Assembly: GCA_049610565.1 (NCBI GenBank)
Contig: JBMYZR010000035.1
Location: forward strand, 1-24,756
DNA: 24,756 bases
Reading direction: 5' to 3'
Source: UBA8752 sp049610565
GTDB taxonomy: Bacteria > Bacteroidota > Bacteroidia > Flavobacteriales_D > Sanyastnellaceae
In this document: positions 9,301-17,519 of the stretch, piece after piece
Layout of the letters: each line of letters opens with the position of its first letter
How positions within the stretch are numbered: position 1 is the stretch's first letter
Position numbers and translations under genes: made by a program
Notes under the pieces: generated by a model
The model's input: only the letters and a program-made list of their open reading frames with translations
Told to the model about the DNA's origin: nothing
The model's database searches: none

Positions 9301-12300
9301 CAGTCGTCGGTTTGCGGGTCATCGCACCCCATGACCGTGATCACCTGGTCGCAGGAGAGCTCGCTGGTGTTGTCACAGTGATCTTGGGCCACCATCGTCC
9401 AGGTCCGCAGGATGATGGTCATGCTGCCGGAGGCAAACGACGCGTCCGTGTAGGTCAGCGTCAGCGCTGGGAAAGCGTCGCAATTGTCGATGGCCGTTCC
9501 CGTGGCCGACCCTGTGGAATTGGGGGAGGTGTCCACGCTGCAATCGGCAGCGGGAACCAACGTGATGTCCGCCGGACAATTGAGGCTGGTGATGATCGGG
9601 GCCTCCTCGTCGAAGAGGTTGACGAATTGCTCCACCTCGCTTTGGTTGCCGCAGGCATCCGTCGCGGTGATGACGTGCAGGTAGGCGTCAGCACAGGAGC
9701 CGCTCGATGGACTGCTCAGCACATTGATATCGAGTTCACTACAGAGGTCCACGAGCTCGGCGCCATACCAGCCAAAGGGGTCATACTCCGAGCATTCGAC
9801 ATCCACGAAAGAGGGGATGCCCGAGAGGTCTGGGGCCGTCGTGTCGTCGATCGTGAAGGTGAACGTGAGGGCCGCAGTGTTGCCGCAGGCATCTTCTGCC
9901 ATGAAGGTGACTTCAGCAAATCCGGTGTTGCCGCATCCGTCGCTCAGCCCGGCAAAGTCATTGGACCACTGGATCGGAGGGCAGCCCCCGATGGTGGTGA
10001 TGCCGGCGTGGATGTCCAGCCAGTTTTCGAGCTCGTCGAGGTTGCCATTGCCGTCACACTCCACGGTGTGGTCCTGACCACCCGACAGCATGAAGTCGCT
10101 CTCAGCGCAGGTCACGGTCGTGCACTGCGTCGCGGTGCAGCTCGTGTTAGCGGGGTCGATGGCCGTCAGGCAGACCTCGTGCTCTCCTGGGGCCAAGCCC
10201 ATGAAGAAAGAGGACGGCGCATCCAATGGGTTGCCGTCCTGCGACCATTCCAGCAAGGCATCGCTCGGCGCTGCTACAAAGGCGAAGTTGCAGTCGCCTT
10301 CCAGTTCGGCCACGCCAAATGCGGCGGTGACATCGCAGGGTCCCGCGAGGCCTTCGCTGATGCAGAGGTCGTCGAGCCAGAGCTCCTGTCCGCCAATGGT
10401 CAGGACATCCACATCCCCGATCAGGGTGATCAGTCCTGTGAAGCCGCCGGTGATGGCTGTGCCCGTCACGCTATACTCCACTCCGCTGATGGTCCCTCCA
10501 CTCATGTACGCCAATCCAAAGGACCCGTTCAAGGTCACCAAATTGGGCGATCCGTTGATGCTGAAGTTTTCGAATCCACCGAGGTCCACAAAGGACAGGC
10601 ACACCGTGTCCGTCACTTCCACGACAGACGCGATGTCGAAGCTGGCGGTGACATTGTTGGTATGGATGGAATGGTCCGGTCCAGGGGAAAGGGGATTCTG
10701 GGCCACCTCCATGTAGTTGTAGCCGGTCCCTCCGGAGGGGCCAGTCAAGACGTCCAAAGTGATGGCAATCCCATCGCTGGTCACCGCCACATCACCGGGT
10801 GCAACTTCGATCGTCGCGCCATGCGCGAGGTCACCGTAACGTTCACCGAAGGTCATCCCTTCAAAGTCGGTGAAGGCGTCACACAGGGCATCGCATTCCA
10901 TCGGGTCGTCCTGAGGCGTGATGACGAGGTCGGTGTCGGACTTCACACAGATGTGGTCCAGCATCAGCTCTTGGCCGCCGACGGCGAGTTCCTGCACGTC
11001 TCCCGTGAGGGTCACAACGCCCGTCTGGTAGCCCGGGTGAGACACCGTGTAAGCCGACAGGGTGACTCCGGGCGCCACGTTGGGCCCCATCCCTTCCAAG
11101 TCTCCGGTCAAAGTGCTGTGACCGTTGACCCGGAGATTTTGAACGCCAGCGCCATCGAGGAAGGCAAAGGTGACCTCGGACACGTTGGAGAAGGCAGACA
11201 GGTCGTAGACCGCCGTGACGTTGCGGAGCTTCATGACCTGTTGGTCACCAAATGTGGGCACTGCCGGAAGGACCGTGGCACCACCATACACGTTTACGCC
11301 TGCGCCCAGTTGCAACGAGCTCAACTTCAGGTTGATGTTGTTTTCCGAAGCGACGGGGATTCCCGGGATGGGGACGGTCACATATCCAAGCGGCATCAGG
11401 TCGTGGGAGAACAGGGCGTCACACGTCGTGTCCATCGGGATGGGGAACGCCGGCGGAATGAACAGTCCGGGCGGGATGTAGAAGCTGGTCACCAAGCTCC
11501 CGGGGGAGAGGGTGCCCGGGGCCAGGTTGAAGTAGGTCGCGTTGCCCGAGGTGAGCTGCACGGCGCTGTTGTCCTCGGCGGTGAAGCAGTCTCCAGTCAG
11601 GTGGAATTCGTAGCTGCCGGGGGCCAGTTGCAGGCTCTCGTTGGCATAGCTCGGGGTGTTGCTCACGCCGAGGTTCGGCATGCTGCCGGTGGCCACCACG
11701 GTGCCGGCCTCGTCGGTGATGAACCACGTGATGCCGCCATCGCCATATCCGTCGTAGTAGTCGATCGTGACGTCCACGAAGGAGGCGCCATCATTGGGTT
11801 CAACGATGTCATAGTCGGTCACGAGGCTTTCCGCCCAGATGGTCGTGGGGCTCCATTCGCCCATCGGGTATTCGTCCTCGCCGCCGTCGGTTTCCTCTTG
11901 GGGCGTCCATTCGCCCATGGGGTATTCCTCGCCGTCTTCCGGCGTCCATTCGCCCATCGGGTACTCGTCTTCGCCCTCCACCACGGGGGTGTACAGCTCG
12001 AGAATCGCTTCGGAGAGGTAGGTCAAATTCTGCGGACAGAGTTGCCCCACCTCGGCGATCGGAATCGACGTGGCAGCGGCCAGCCCCTGGGAGGCCAAGC
12101 CGAGTACGCCGTGGTCGTAGTAGGTCCCGGTCGGCACGAGGGTCGGCAGGTCGCAATCCTCAGCCGAGGTCGGCGACGTGGTCAGGACGTCGTCCCCTCC
12201 GGGATTCGCACTGCCGCCGACGGAATTCGCAAAGGACCATGCGTTGAACGCAATGTCGGACTGGGTGGGGTCAATCGGCACGAGGTCGTAGAAAGGCACC

Positions 12301-15300
12301 AGGTCGGCATCGAAGGCACCGGTCTCAGGGTCAATCGGCGAGGGGGTGTACATGTCGCCTGGGATGTACATGTCTCCGGGGATGTACATGTCTCCGGGGA
12401 TGTACATGTCGCCCGGGATGGACGCGCCATCCAGCAACAGGGCGGCCGTGATCTGCAGGGAGGATTGCCCGCCGATGACGATGGCGTTGCGCGCTGCGAC
12501 GGGGTCGGTGATGCCTTGGGCTTGGGCCAATTGAATCAGCGCTTCCTCGGTCAGTCCGTTCTCGGCCGCGCCTTCGGGGAGCACGAGGACCGGGTGCGTG
12601 ATGTCGGCTTCCAAGAAGGAGGCGCAGCCGCTCACCTGGTAGCTGCCCAACGCGCTGTCGGAGTAGAAACTCACCTGGCCCATGCCGGCGAAATCGGCGC
12701 CGAGGGCGAAGTTTGCGTAATAGTCCTCAGCACTTCCGCCACCGGGGTAGAGGGAGTTGAAGACGCGCAGCTCCGTCCTGGAGTCGATGGACTCGGGCAG
12801 ACCGCTGCTTTCGATGGAGCAGGTGCTGGCGTTGATGGCCAATTCAGGCAGCAGCGCCTCTGCAAGCTCGAAGGGAACCGGCTCCAGCTCGAGACAGGTT
12901 TCCCGGTCGCACGTCTCGTAACACGGAATCGATTCCCCTTCTTCGTAGACCTTGAGGCAGGCCTCCTTGAAGAAGGAGAATCCGGAGAAGCACTTGATGA
13001 AGGACATGCCAAAGCCACCGAGGGGGATGGGGATGGAGGTGCCGTCATTGAAACAGACCTCCGCATCGTACTGGGCGTCGTCGAGATTGAACAAGGCCTG
13101 ATTGAAGGTCACGCCGGCGCGCGTTCCGTGGATGCCCCCAAAGCAGCCGTTGCCGCAGAAGAGCAGCAGGTCCACCTCGGGCAGGTCCGGGAACGTGAGG
13201 GTGACGGTGTGGCATTCGGTCAGCATGGTGCCGTCTGCGCAGGTGACGGTGGCGCACAGCTCGGCCGTGAAGGGGCCGTTGCTGAGGTCGGCCACAATGC
13301 CGTTGAAGGTGTAGTTCCATTGTCCGGAGGCGGCGGCGACGGCAACGCCGTTCAGCGTCCAGTCGATGTCGGCATCCGCAACGGGGGCCACGTCGCCGAG
13401 CAGGGTGTATTCACTTTGGCACACGTCGTAGGAGACGGAGGTCAAGACCGCATAGAAGTCGAGCTCTTCGGGGCAGTCTGAGCCGCAGTCGGGTTCGATG
13501 ACGATCTCCTGTGTGTGGGTCACGCCCCCGCACTCCATGGCGACCACCACCGTGGTGGCGGTGCCGACAGGGTAGACGGTTGTGAAGGAAGGGTTGCCCG
13601 ATCCGTCGGAGCCATCGGCCACACCGGATTGTTCGATGGCGGCGCTGGGCAGGACGTTGAACGACAGGTCCAGGTCGGCCATGGGTGTGCTCCCCGTGTT
13701 GGCCGCGGTGATGGTGTACGTGGAGCAATTGACGGCCGTGACCGAGGTCGTGAGTTCCACATCACAGATGTGGTAGTCGACGCACGGCTCGATTTCCGGG
13801 GTGATCATCGCCCCGTCCACGGCCTTCAGCAGGCCTTCGACATCGGGCGTGACCACGCTGACGGTGACGGGGTCGATGTAGGGGATTTCGAGCGTCATCG
13901 GGTGCTGGAAGAGGTCGCATCCGGCCCCGGGGGTGGGGGTGCTCGGGTTGCTCAAGGCGTTGTCGACGCCGAGCACGGAGACGTCATAGGACTCTGGGAA
14001 GATCTGGGTGTTGCGGTGGGCGACCAGGCTGTAGCCCAACAGGCTTTCCCGGAGGTCCATCATCTCGGGGTGGAAGATGATGGGCTGCTGCATGGACTGG
14101 CTGTTCGCCGCATGGATGCCGGGGTCATCGCCGTAGTTCTCGGTCGGGGGCGTGGTGAAAATGCTGTGGTTGACGAGGTAGCTGCCCGTGTTGTTGCCCT
14201 CGATGTCCACGTGCAGCAGGAAGGGGACACGGTCTTTTTCCTGGGTGTCCGGATCGCTGTTGAGGTATTCGGGGTCGTTGACATATCCACCGATGATGAG
14301 CTCGGTGGCTGTGTTGGCGTTCAGCTTGCGGTAGATGGAGTAGCCTTTAAGGCTGGTCTCCGAAAACGGAAAGGTGTACGCTCCGTCGAGGTGCAGTCCC
14401 TTGGCTTCGTGGTAGGTGCCGTCCAGCCGGTGGCGGAGGGTGGTCAAACCGCGGTTGGCCGTCCAATTGACCACCTGCACCAATTCGAAGATGTCGTTGG
14501 GTCCAGTCCCGACGTTGATGACGGCTGCAGCCGCCGCAACACCGTGGCGGTCCGGCTGGTTCACGATGGGGTGGTTGTCCCCTTCTCCAGGGAACCAATA
14601 CGGGACCACTTTGCTCCAAACGGGGGTGCCGTCATACTGGACAAAGGCAGCCAGCGGCGCCTGGTGGTAGCCGGAGACTTGTGGGTTCTCGAAGTAGGCG
14701 TTGCCCGACCCTGACAGGAAGTAGCCCTCTCCAGGCACTTCGACCACATGGTTGCCCATGTCGTAGTCCTCGGCGAATTGAGGCGAGAAGGATTGGGTTC
14801 CGTATGTCCAGTTCGGGGTGATGTAGCTCTGGGAGGTGGTGGGGACGTCAATCTCCATCAGCAGGCTCGTCCGCTGCTCGACCAGGTTGATGCCAATCGG
14901 GCCACCCACCCATCCAGCAAGGATCAGCTTGTCGTTGCGGTGGATGCCGTGCAGGAGCACCAGTCCCTCTTCGAAGCTTCCGGGGTTGGCCACATTCTTG
15001 ATCTCCATGACGTCACTCGCCGCACCCGTCAACGGATTGAACGGCAGAAGCAACGAGCGCACCGGGGTTCCGAGGGTGTCGGGACGGGTCACGCCCAACA
15101 CGAAGGCTTCGGAGGCACTCTTGGTGATGATGTGGGAGGCGCGCCAGCCGCCGGGGTAATAATACTCTTCGCTCCAATCGAGGTTGCCATTGTCCTTCAG
15201 GCGCGTGACCGAGACCTGAGGGGTGGGGTCGGTGGGCGACACCCAACTGGAGGCGACGAGGGAATGGCTGGTGGCATCCTGGGTTTCTGCAATGCACGAG

Positions 15301-15428
15301 TAGCGCTCATCCGTTCCATGCAGTTTGATGGAATGGTACTGGGCTTGAAGGCCGGAGGCGAAAACAAGGAGGAGGCAAGCAACGAGGCCGTTGCGCCAGT
15401 CCAAAGCAGGGGGCAAGATCCTGTTCAT
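6318..15428 (-). CDS. Giant secreted modular repeat protein, copy A (3036 aa, complete)
   Basis: I chose ATG 15428 because it begins a good signal peptide (residues 1-29, hydrophobic LVACLLLVFASG, cut after GLQA); longer in-frame starts at 15605 and 15701 exist. Order of domains: propeller-like text about 30-500; Ig-like segments about 554-750; an unrecognised cysteine-rich domain about 753-850 (CFSGFSFFKEACLK, CYETCDRETC); four IPGDMY units at 1004-1027; three EYPMGEW[TS]P units. Beta-rich CD...D-x-[IL]-C modules start near 1336, 1512, 2043 and 2485. HYR-like segments lie at about 1780-2030, and a redoxin-like domain at about 2262-2405. Seven GCTDP-type repeats and TSP3-like DADADGICDADE stretches lie in the last third. 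A distinct domain at about 2697-2902 contains a TTRIWMTMAQEDDF motif that I recall from other marine Bacteroidota. The C-terminus has DINGDGITSVNDLIELL, a single dockerin-like calcium loop, instead of a recognisable type IX sorting tail. Many cysteines and acidic calcium-type loops fit an extracellular protein. Function is unknown; a surface adhesin or matrix protein is the best guess. Confidence 0.92.
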   Translation of the reverse strand: MNRILPPALDWRNGLVACLLLVFASGLQAQYHSIKLHGTDERYSCIAETQDATSHSLVASSWVSPTDPTPQVSVTRLKDNGNLDWSEEYYYPGGWRASHIITKSASEAFVLGVTRPDTLGTPVRSLLLPFNPLTGAASDVMEIKNVANPGSFEEGLVLLHGIHRNDKLILAGWVGGPIGINLVEQRTSLLMEIDVPTTSQSYITPNWTYGTQSFSPQFAEDYDMGNHVVEVPGEGYFLSGSGNAYFENPQVSGYHQAPLAAFVQYDGTPVWSKVVPYWFPGEGDNHPIVNQPDRHGVAAAAAVINVGTGPNDIFELVQVVNWTANRGLTTLRHRLDGTYHEAKGLHLDGAYTFPFSETSLKGYSIYRKLNANTATELIIGGYVNDPEYLNSDPDTQEKDRVPFLLHVDIEGNNTGSYLVNHSIFTTPPTENYGDDPGIHAANSQSMQQPIIFHPEMMDLRESLLGYSLVAHRNTQIFPESYDVSVLGVDNALSNPSTPTPGAGCDLFQHPMTLEIPYIDPVTVSVVTPDVEGLLKAVDGAMITPEIEPCVDYHICDVELTTSVTAVNCSTYTITAANTGSTPMADLDLSFNVLPSAAIEQSGVADGSDGSGNPSFTTVYPVGTATTVVVAMECGGVTHTQEIVIEPDCGSDCPEELDFYAVLTSVSYDVCQSEYTLLGDVAPVADADIDWTLNGVAVAAASGQWNYTFNGIVADLSNGPFTAELCATVTCADGTMLTECHTVTLTFPDLPEVDLLLFCGNGCFGGIHGTRAGVTFNQALFNLDDAQYDAEVCFNDGTSIPIPLGGFGMSFIKCFSGFSFFKEACLKVYEEGESIPCYETCDRETCLELEPVPFELAEALLPELAINASTCSIESSGLPESIDSRTELRVFNSLYPGGGSAEDYYANFALGADFAGMGQVSFYSDSALGSYQVSGCASFLEADITHPVLVLPEGAAENGLTEEALIQLAQAQGITDPVAARNAIVIGGQSSLQITAALLLDGASIPGDMYIPGDMYIPGDMYIPGDMYTPSPIDPETGAFDADLVPFYDLVPIDPTQSDIAFNAWSFANSVGGSANPGGDDVLTTSPTSAEDCDLPTLVPTGTYYDHGVLGLASQGLAAATSIPIAEVGQLCPQNLTYLSEAILELYTPVVEGEDEYPMGEWTPEDGEEYPMGEWTPQEETDGGEDEYPMGEWSPTTIWAESLVTDYDIVEPNDGASFVDVTIDYYDGYGDGGITWFITDEAGTVVATGSMPNLGVSNTPSYANESLQLAPGSYEFHLTGDCFTAEDNSAVQLTSGNATYFNLAPGTLSPGSLVTSFYIPPGLFIPPAFPIPMDTTCDALFSHDLMPLGYVTVPIPGIPVASENNINLKLSSLQLGAGVNVYGGATVLPAVPTFGDQQVMKLRNVTAVYDLSAFSNVSEVTFAFLDGAGVQNLRVNGHSTLTGDLEGMGPNVAPGVTLSAYTVSHPGYQTGVVTLTGDVQELAVGGQELMLDHICVKSDTDLVITPQDDPMECDALCDAFTDFEGMTFGERYGDLAHGATIEVAPGDVAVTSDGIAITLDVLTGPSGGTGYNYMEVAQNPLSPGPDHSIHTNNVTASFDIASVVEVTDTVCLSFVDLGGFENFSINGSPNLVTLNGSFGLAYMSGGTISGVEYSVTGTAITGGFTGLITLIGDVDVLTIGGQELWLDDLCISEGLAGPCDVTAAFGVAELEGDCNFAFVAAPSDALLEWSQDGNPLDAPSSFFMGLAPGEHEVCLTAIDPANTSCTATQCTTVTCAESDFMLSGGQDHTVECDGNGNLDELENWLDIHAGITTIGGCPPIQWSNDFAGLSDGCGNTGFAEVTFMAEDACGNTAALTFTFTIDDTTAPDLSGIPSFVDVECSEYDPFGWYGAELVDLCSELDINVLSSPSSGSCADAYLHVITATDACGNQSEVEQFVNLFDEEAPIITSLNCPADITLVPAADCSVDTSPNSTGSATGTAIDNCDAFPALTLTYTDASFASGSMTIILRTWTMVAQDHCDNTSELSCDQVITVMGCDDPQTDDCDVEFTHELMSPGGVAIPGAGVTVATEDGIDLSFDDIVYGTGSTNFGSADIIPAQPEAGDGQVMWLNNITAVYDLSSVGAVDMVKFDFIDYGGGENLRINGALLIDDITDMNGAVLGGVNVLVAWNTYTGFKAGEVVLTGNVQELAVAGQEFYIDNVCVIAGEEPACADTDADGICDADEIAGCTDPAACNFDETATDDNGSCWYAVAGSTCECSIPEALYAPDFTATDINGVQHNLHALLDAGKKVIIQFTATWSGPDFAYHNSGVLQDLYGEFGPDGTDELRVFLIESYDANSLDDLYGTGNATQGDYVTGTAYPIIDNGQEIFADYGGAYYPYIVTICPNGAWAESGQNSYEGHVAILETCPDPCPADECPDADADGICDADEIAGCTDPGACDYNADATDLTGCDYSCIGCTDPDADNYDPSATIDNGFCIVHYSSNDCDLECDFATDFDSDYSGASYGSDESGASVVIMTTPGYAFTSGDVNISAATAPYVDGSSDYGFMTVETAGDLGVGRVLYLQGIQALFDIEEAVPTTESVCFAFRVTGSTLFFRLNGTAYAESVDYFDGYSGVPIAGCFLTVNGYTETDADGNVTGYAGVMTINGDVNSLDLGGENMWVDDLCIVAPAAGCTNPLAVNFNPEADEDDGSCDFDNTDYSAYGLEVEVIHEDIGLLIGATGETVDLTGYSTTRIWMTMAQEDDFMLAVAGGGGTAPSHTVTTGQFYQSPLGVQTPNGINPLLFSIYPSLEYDSWVTIGNTSIPDADNGEGSIFTVQSSDHPWVPDFEPGGGVPGSSFTIDGINGGAWYALVGDANGYAGGDLKVLLAQFTTNGELSGEWNTRVLLGGDVEAPYDAIYTFGGYGQVEGCMDPNACNYIPDANEPGMCAYPGPGYDCDGNCLNDADLDGICDALEVPGCTDSDSPNYASNATDDDGSCLEGGCAYVSALNYESAAEFDDGSCVFPEVNPCPTDINGDGITSVNDLIELLGEFSQECDE
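8215..8645 (-). other. Embedded redoxin (thioredoxin-fold) domain with no active-site cysteines
   Basis: Within copy A, about residues 2262-2405 read as an AhpC/TSA-type redoxin: APDFTATDINGVQHNLHALL at the start, a beta strand KKVIIQFTATW, then S2298-G-P-D2301 followed by FAYHN. Related secreted redoxins of Bacteroidota carry TWCGPC at this point. Both cysteines are replaced, so thiol-disulfide activity is not expected, although the fold appears intact. The domain sits between GCTDP-type and TSP3-like repeats. Confidence 0.75.
11847..11966 (-). repeat. Three-copy EYPMGEW[TS]P peptide repeat in copy A
   Basis: Units lie at 11940-11966, 11901-11927 and 11847-11873, separated by acidic, Glu/Asp/Gly-rich linkers. 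The last unit has Ser for Thr. The other giant gene has two units at the matching place. The tract probably forms a flexible acidic spacer. Confidence 0.88.
12348..12419 (-). repeat. Four perfect IPGDMY hexapeptide repeats (18-bp tandem repeat)
   Basis: Four 18-bp units in frame encode IPGDMY at residues 1004-1027. The units are nearly identical at DNA level and differ mainly at the Gly and Pro codons. The matching site in the other giant gene (2997-3014) holds only one unit, IPGDMF. The repeat preserves the frame, so copy number can change without breaking the gene. Confidence 0.93.
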
Positions 15429-15488
15429 GACGGTGTCAAGCGTTTGGTTATCATAGAAATTAAGGGGTTCCCTATCGGTGGCCGAATC

Positions 15489-15685
15489 TTTTCGTCCGAG
15501 CGGCATAAGATGGCGCCCAAACCGATACAGGGGGCTGATAATCAGCGGGTTTGAGGCGGTTGTCGACACGCGTTGACAAGGAGGGGGAGGGCAAGGGCTG
15601 TTCATGGCGATTCGGTGTTGGGGAGACGAAAGGCAAACAGGGTCAAGGTGTAGGAATGGGCCGACCGGCAGGCTGACATTCGTCA
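15489..15685 (-). promoter_or_regulatory. Conserved upstream region of copy A
   Basis: This is the counterpart of 6048-6243. Block A (15652-15685) matches 32 of 34 bases and keeps both inverted repeats with one mismatch each (GGCCG-AC-CGGCA and TGACA-TT-CGTCA). Block B lies at 15587-15614, block C at 15537-15545 and block D at 15489-15497. The region lies between the atoE stop (15718) and the copy A start (15428), a 289-bp gap with no other gene. I see no terminator after atoE here. Confidence 0.6.
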
Positions 15686-15717
15686 GGCGCCAGGCTGTCA
15701 ATTCTCAGTGAACCGAA

Positions 15718-17079
15718 TCAGAAGAGGAGCGTCAACAGAACGCAGGTGGCCGCGCCGGCGGCCATGAACCGCAGGGTGTAAGGCAGGATGTCCTTGGCGG
15801 CGAGGCCGGTGATGCCAAGGAGCGGCAGGGCCCAGAACGGCTGGAGCATGTTGGTCAGCTCGTCGCCGTACGCCATGGCGAGGACGGTGCGGTCGAGGGG
15901 GACGCCGAGGTCGAGCGCCGCGCGGAGGAGCAGCGGTCCCTGGACGGCCCACTGGCCGCCGCCGGAGGGCACGAAGACGTTGACGATGCCCGCCGAGAGC
16001 AAGGTCCACAGCTCGAAGGTGGCGGGGGTGGAGAGGCGGACCATCGCCATGGAGAGGGCCTCCACGAGGCCGGTGCCACTCATGATGCCCATGATGCCGA
16101 AGTAGAGCGGGAATTGGATGAGGATGCCGGAGGTGCCGCCGATCGCGGCATCGATGGAGGCGAGGAACCGCTTCAGGCTGCCGTGGAGGAGGAAGGCGAG
16201 GCCCAGCAGGGTCTGGTTGGTCCAGTCGGGGTCGATGAAGCCGAGGCGGGCCGCATCGGGGTGGAGGGCGGCGGACCGCACGGCGAGGGCGAGCAGGAGG
16301 GTGCCAAAGAGGGCGGGCAGGACCCGAAGGAGGGGGGCAATGCGCTCCCGGGTGGCCGGGGCGACGGGCGGCGGAAGGGCCGGGCCGGTCGTGGGTTGCC
16401 GGTCGAGGCGGCGGCCGAGGAAGACCGCCGTGGCGGCCACCGCGGCAATCAGGGCGGCGGTGGTCAGGAGGTTGTGGGCGGAGAAAACGGTGAGGCCGAG
16501 CGGCAGGGTGGCGGGCAACAGGGCGGGGTCGATGCCCGCGATGGCGGCCAGGTCGGCGAGGTGGCCGGCTTCGGCCACCTTGATGGGGGCGGAGCCGCTC
16601 AGGCCACCGTGCCACACCATCAGCCCGCTGTAGCCCGCTGCACCGATGAGGCCGTAGTGGAGGGGCAAGCCGCGCTCCGTGGCCCGCTCGCCCACCTTCC
16701 GGGCCAGCACGGCCCCGACGATGAGGCCGAGCCCCCAGTTGATCCAACCCGCCAGGCAGGCCACCACGGCCACCACGGCGGCGGCCCGGGCATTGGTCGT
16801 GCCGGCGAGGTTGACGGCGCGTTGCACGCCGCGGTCGACGGCGGGACTCAGCGCGAGGGCATGGCCCAGCACGAGCATGAAGGCCGCCTGAAACGCAAAG
16901 ACGAGCAGAGGACGGTTCCACAATCCGTCCCGCCAAGACGTGGCAACCGTCTCGACATCGGCCCCCACAACGCACGCCGCCACCGCCGTGACGGCCGTGA
17001 GACCGAGGGCGATGGCGAGCGGAGAGGGGACCCATGCGAACCGGTCCCGTTGCGTTGTGTCGTCGGACACCGCGTTCAT
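15718..17079 (-). CDS. atoE: Short-chain fatty acid transporter, AtoE family
   Basis: A 453-residue polytopic inner-membrane protein of the SCFA transporter family (TIGR00366/AtoE type), thought to take up short-chain acids such as acetoacetate or butyrate. Family-like signatures seen are WINWGLGLIVGA (about 112-123), YSGLMVWHGGLSGSAP (about 150-165), and NVFVPSGGGQWAVQGP (about 363-378) followed by MAYGDELTNMLQPFWALPLL near the C-terminus. Roughly ten or more hydrophobic segments are present and length is normal for the family. The start is 13 bp after the stop of the DUF3127 gene, so it probably ends the same transcript. Substrate is inferred from the family; electron-transfer flavoprotein genes in the same run would fit acyl-CoA oxidation. 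Confidence 0.88.
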   Translation of the reverse strand: MNAVSDDTTQRDRFAWVPSPLAIALGLTAVTAVAACVVGADVETVATSWRDGLWNRPLLVFAFQAAFMLVLGHALALSPAVDRGVQRAVNLAGTTNARAAAVVAVVACLAGWINWGLGLIVGAVLARKVGERATERGLPLHYGLIGAAGYSGLMVWHGGLSGSAPIKVAEAGHLADLAAIAGIDPALLPATLPLGLTVFSAHNLLTTAALIAAVAATAVFLGRRLDRQPTTGPALPPPVAPATRERIAPLLRVLPALFGTLLLALAVRSAALHPDAARLGFIDPDWTNQTLLGLAFLLHGSLKRFLASIDAAIGGTSGILIQFPLYFGIMGIMSGTGLVEALSMAMVRLSTPATFELWTLLSAGIVNVFVPSGGGQWAVQGPLLLRAALDLGVPLDRTVLAMAYGDELTNMLQPFWALPLLGITGLAAKDILPYTLRFMAAGAATCVLLTLLF

Positions 17080-17092
17080 GCGGAGGTCCGAA

Positions 17093-17494
17093 TCAGAACG
17101 GCAGGTCGTCGCTGTCGGCAGCCGGAGTGGCAGGCGCAGCGTACGTGCCTTGGGCGGGCGGGACCGACGGGCCGGCTACAGCGGCAGCGGGTTCACCTTG
17201 GCCACCGGCAGGGGCGCCACCTTCGGCGTCCATCTTCTCGATGCGCCAGGCATTCAGGTCGACGTAGTAACGGTCGTTGTACTCGCGGCCCTTCACGTCG
17301 AACTTGACGTTGACCCGGTCGCCGACGGCGATGCTGTTCAATTGATCCGACTTCTCCTTCAGGGCGGAGAACTTCACGTCGGAGGGGTACTGCTCTGCAG
17401 TGGTGATGACGAACTCGCGCTTGTAGAACTCGCTCGTCTCGGACTTCCAAACGTCGTACAGACGCTTGACAGTCCCTTTCATCTCGTAACTCAT
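17093..17494 (-). CDS. DUF3127 domain protein with SSB-like acidic tail
   Basis: A 133-residue protein. Residues about 5-90 match the DUF3127 family typical of Bacteroidota, with KREFVITTAEQYPSDVKF, VGDRVNVKFDVKGREY and NAWRIEKMD. This is followed by an Ala/Gly/Pro-rich linker and the terminal DDLPF. That tail resembles the acidic tip by which single-stranded-DNA-binding proteins recruit repair and replication partners, and the beta-rich core is suggestive of an OB-like fold; a nucleic-acid role is inference. I chose ATG 17494; an in-frame ATG at 17482 (MKGTVKRL) is also possible and matches many family members. It lies 25 bp after the flavin-reductase gene and has its own -7-like box. Confidence 0.85.
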   Translation of the reverse strand: MSYEMKGTVKRLYDVWKSETSEFYKREFVITTAEQYPSDVKFSALKEKSDQLNSIAVGDRVNVKFDVKGREYNDRYYVDLNAWRIEKMDAEGGAPAGGQGEPAAAVAGPSVPPAQGTYAAPATPAADSDDLPF

Positions 17495-17498
17495 ACAG

Positions 17499-17506
17499 CG
17501 AATATC
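17499..17506 (-). promoter_or_regulatory. -7-like box before the DUF3127 gene
   Basis: The minus strand reads GATATTCG, 7 of 8 matches to TAnnTTCG, and ends 4 bp before ATG 17494. The purE box sits at the same distance. It would give a leaderless or nearly leaderless mRNA. No clear TTG -33 element was seen. Confidence 0.4.
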
Positions 17507-17519
17507 GCCCGCCCGACCG

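Noticed and set aside
7992..13481. Plus-strand open frame of 1829 codons opposite copy A.
   Set aside because: It lies fully antisense to a well-supported secreted protein. Its translation is rich in Val, Arg, His, Gly and Asp with no recognisable domain, as expected opposite GC-rich codons.
15615..15685. A plus-strand GGCAAAC...GCCGACCGGC stretch resembling a cyclic-di-GMP riboswitch fragment.
   Set aside because: It lies on the strand with no downstream gene, the matching stretch at 6190-6243 lacks the GGCAAAC part, and the required paired stems are not complete.
6318..15701. The longer start at 15701 for copy A.
   Set aside because: It would place 91 residues, including the conserved upstream control block, ahead of a normal signal peptide; the paralogue has a stop in the corresponding far-upstream region.
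15698..17035. Second minus-strand frame of 445 codons inside atoE.
   Set aside because: Arg/Pro/His-rich out-of-frame translation of atoE; the real frame has membrane segments and family motifs.
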